Positions 12,629 through 14,049 of a DNA stretch of 14,049 nt are shown in pieces (positions within the stretch are counted from its first letter, which is position 1; every line of letters begins with the position of its first letter). The stretch is taken from contig JBBQLP010000059.1 in NCBI GenBank assembly GCA_038327995.1, positions 1 through 14,049 on the forward strand. The letters run 5' to 3'. The stretch comes from CAIOYC01 sp038327995. Its GTDB lineage: Bacteria; Pseudomonadota; Alphaproteobacteria; Caulobacterales; Caulobacteraceae. The notes under the pieces were generated by a model, which saw nothing but the letters and a program-made list of their open reading frames with translations, did no database searches and had not been told where the DNA came from. The position numbers and the translations under genes are program-made.

Positions 12629-13099
12629 ATGGCTACTCATTGCGATCACGCCGTCGCTCACGACGAACCGCACGATCTTCAGGCCGCGCTGGATCGCGCT
12701 CGCGAGCGCTGCTCGACGGGGGGGCAGCGGTGGACCGCGCCCCGCGAGCGGGTTTACGAGTTGCTGTTGAAAGCGGGCGCCCCGGTGAAGGCTTACGACC
12801 TGATGGACGCCTATCAAGAGGGCCGCGCTGCCAAGCCGCCCACGGTCTATCGGGCGCTGGAGTTCCTGGAACATTTTGGCCTTGTGCACCGCATCGCTAG
12901 CCTCAACGCCTACATGGCCTGCGGCTCGGACGACGAGGATCACGCCGCCGCCTTCCTGATCTGCGACTGTTGCGGTTCGGCGGAAGAGTTCGAGCCGGGA
13001 AGGGTCACATCGGCGTCCGCCGCCGCTGCCGCCCACGGCTTTAAGGCCCGCGCCATCGCCCTGGAAGTACGCGGCCTGTGCCAGCAGTGCGTGCACTGA
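12629..13099 (+). CDS. zur: Fur-family zinc uptake regulator Zur
   Basis: Zur dimers bind DNA when loaded with zinc and repress zinc-acquisition genes. The product has 156 residues. The N-terminal winged helix (about 28-92) carries the recognition region PPTVYRALEFLEHFGLVHRI. Structural zinc ligands are Cys112 and Cys115 in ICDCCG, with Cys151 and Cys154 in CQQC. Regulatory-site candidates are His87, Cys98 in MACG, His105 and Glu120. These match the E. coli Zur ligands in order and spacing, and the ICDxCG pattern separates Zur from iron-type Fur. The N-terminal extension MATHCDHAVAHDEPH is unusually rich in His and Cys. The Shine-Dalgarno is weak (GGA 3 nt from the ATG), so translation may be leaderless. 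The gene is divergent from the receptor operon and precedes serC. Confidence 0.93.
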   Translation: MATHCDHAVAHDEPHDLQAALDRARERCSTGGQRWTAPRERVYELLLKAGAPVKAYDLMDAYQEGRAAKPPTVYRALEFLEHFGLVHRIASLNAYMACGSDDEDHAAAFLICDCCGSAEEFEPGRVTSASAAAAAHGFKARAIALEVRGLCQQCVH

Positions 13100-13104
13100 C
13101 CTAG

Positions 13105-13243
13105 GTTCCTCCCATGTGAGGATGGAGGAACTGACAATGCCTTCAGCCAATCTCTCTTGCATCGCAGCAAAAACCGTCGTCTCTAGGCGGCGGGCCACGC
13201 CCCCCCAACGGGGCGCAGTCCATCTGCAAGGATGGGAGACACG
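13105..13243 (+). promoter_or_regulatory. Structured serC leader, candidate serC RNA motif
   Basis: The zur-serC gap is dense in stems. A first hairpin pairs GTTCCTCC (13105-13112) with GGAGGAAC (13124-13131). CCGTC (13174-13178) pairs with GGCGG (13186-13190) around loop GTCTCTA, and CGCCCC (13198-13203) pairs with GGGGCG (13210-13215). CCATC (13220-13224) pairs with GATGG (13231-13235), running into the Shine-Dalgarno GGGAG of serC. An alphaproteobacterial RNA motif upstream of serC, with its final stem overlapping the ribosome binding site, is known from comparative genomics. The match here is by position and architecture, not by a covariance search. Loop GTCTCT (13179-13184) can also pair with GGAGAC (13235-13240), a possible pseudoknot that hides the ribosome binding site. 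Confidence 0.6.
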
Positions 13244-14049
13244 ATGCAGACGACCCTCGCGACCCCCCCTCAAAATGGGGCGGCGACGAAGCCAGCCATG
13301 CGCCCTGCGCGGCCCGAGTTTTCCGCCGGCCCATGCGCCAAGCGTCCGGGCTGGAGCCCCCAAAATCTCTCGAACGCAGTCCTCGGACGCTCGCACCGCT
13401 CCAAGCCCGGCAAGACCCGGCTGAAGGACTGCATCGACCGCATCCGCGCCGTGCTGGAGGTTCCAGCCGACTATCTGATCGGCATCGTGCCGGGCTCGGA
13501 CACCGGCGCTGTCGAGATGGCCATGTGGTCGATGCTGGGCGCCCGCCCGGTGCAGCTTCTGGCGTTCGAGAGCTTCGGCAAAGACTGGGCGACCGATGCG
13601 GTCAAACAGCTTAAGCTCGACGCCGAGGTGCTGGATGCGCCCTACGGCGAATTGCCTGACCTCACAAAAGTGCGCCCGGACGCCGACCTCGTCTTCACCT
13701 GGAACGGCACCACCTCGGGCGTGCGCGTCCCGAACGCAGACTTTATCGCTGAGGATCGCGCGGGAATCACAATCTGCGACGCAACCTCCGCCTGTTTTGC
13801 CCAGGCGCTGGATTGGGCAAAGCTCGATGTCGTCACCTTTTCCTGGCAGAAGGCGCTCGGCGGCGAGGCGGCGCACGGCGTCCTGATCCTCGGCCCCCGC
13901 GCCGTCGAACGGCTGGAAAGCCATACCCCTGCCTGGCCCATGCCGAAGCTGTTCCGCATGACAAAAAGCGGAAAGCTGATCGCCGACATCTTCGAGGGCG
14001 CGACTATCAACACCCCCTCGATGCTCTGCGTGGAAGACGCCATCGACGC
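13244..14049 (+). CDS. serC: Phosphoserine aminotransferase, 3' end outside the window
   Basis: This PLP enzyme converts 3-phosphohydroxypyruvate and glutamate to phosphoserine, the second step of serine synthesis. It can also act in pyridoxine synthesis. The first 268 residues are present and the frame is open at the window edge. The N-terminal motif PEFSAGPCAKRPGW is at 24-37, WNGTTSGV at 153-160 and CDATSA, with the PLP-pyridine Asp179, at 178-183. The Schiff-base Lys203 lies in FSWQKALGGEAAHG. The wording is that of the SerC subgroup common in alphaproteobacteria rather than the E. coli type. The ATG was chosen because GGGAG lies 5 nt upstream and residues before the first motif form a short, variable, Ala/Pro-rich tail. 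The structured leader suggests control at translation initiation. SerA usually follows but would lie outside the window. Confidence 0.95.
   Translation, partial: MQTTLATPPQNGAATKPAMRPARPEFSAGPCAKRPGWSPQNLSNAVLGRSHRSKPGKTRLKDCIDRIRAVLEVPADYLIGIVPGSDTGAVEMAMWSMLGARPVQLLAFESFGKDWATDAVKQLKLDAEVLDAPYGELPDLTKVRPDADLVFTWNGTTSGVRVPNADFIAEDRAGITICDATSACFAQALDWAKLDVVTFSWQKALGGEAAHGVLILGPRAVERLESHTPAWPMPKLFRMTKSGKLIADIFEGATINTPSMLCVEDAID

Noticed and set aside
12608..13924. Minus-strand open frame of 438 codons spanning zur and serC
   Set aside because: It crosses two convincing plus-strand genes and the structured leader between them. The translation is of shadow composition.
1..14049. Search for mobile elements, CRISPR arrays, tRNA genes and a defence system
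   Set aside because: No transposase, integrase, regularly spaced repeat array, tRNA-like cloverleaf or recognisable defence gene was seen. Gene content is housekeeping, catabolic and metal homeostasis.

Overview
The window looks like a chromosomal segment of an alphaproteobacterium, most likely of the order Caulobacterales (Caulobacter, Phenylobacterium, Brevundimonas or a relative). The evidence is high GC content with strong GC bias at third codon positions, the grouping of prs, rplY, pth and ychF, an L25 of the long Ctc type with an Ala/Glu-rich tail, an alphaproteobacterial-type SerC with a structured leader, and a TonB-dependent receptor beside Zur. The genus is inferred, not proven. No tRNA, rRNA, insertion sequence, phage gene or CRISPR array is visible.

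Layout: Positions 4-5527 form a minus-strand block. In order of transcription it holds a small membrane protein of unknown function, prs (PRPP synthetase), a putative lipoprotein, rplY (ribosomal protein L25), pth (peptidyl-tRNA hydrolase) and ychF (ribosome-associated ATPase). The last three are translation-related. Two RNA structures interrupt this end: a terminator/attenuator-like hairpin just ahead of rplY, and a nested terminator hairpin between rplY and pth. Positions 5739-9695 form a plus-strand block: a FATP-type long/very-long-chain acyl-CoA synthetase, then the tightly coupled tryptophan-degradation pair kynA-kynU. KynU starts at TTG inside the kynA stop codon. The formamidase kynB that normally acts between these two enzymes is absent from the window.

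Positions 9692-13099 are a metal-homeostasis locus. A TonB-dependent outer-membrane receptor is followed 7 bp later by a short cation diffusion facilitator (CDF) on the minus strand, and a Zur-type Fur-family repressor is divergent from them. The 134-bp gap between zur and the receptor carries three related 13-bp dyads resembling the Zur box GTTATANTATAAC. One covers the -10 element of the receptor promoter, one lies just upstream of its -35, and one abuts the zur start codon. The simplest reading is a zinc-repressed receptor operon with autoregulated zur. The odd part is a putative efflux protein in an operon that should be induced by zinc starvation.

Positions 13100-14049 hold a structured leader, a candidate alphaproteobacterial serC RNA element whose last stem covers the ribosome binding site, and then the first 268 codons of serC, which runs off the window end.

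The points most worth a second look are the Zur-box array with its receptor-CDF operon, the serC leader with a possible loop-to-RBS pseudoknot, and the two RNA structures flanking rplY.
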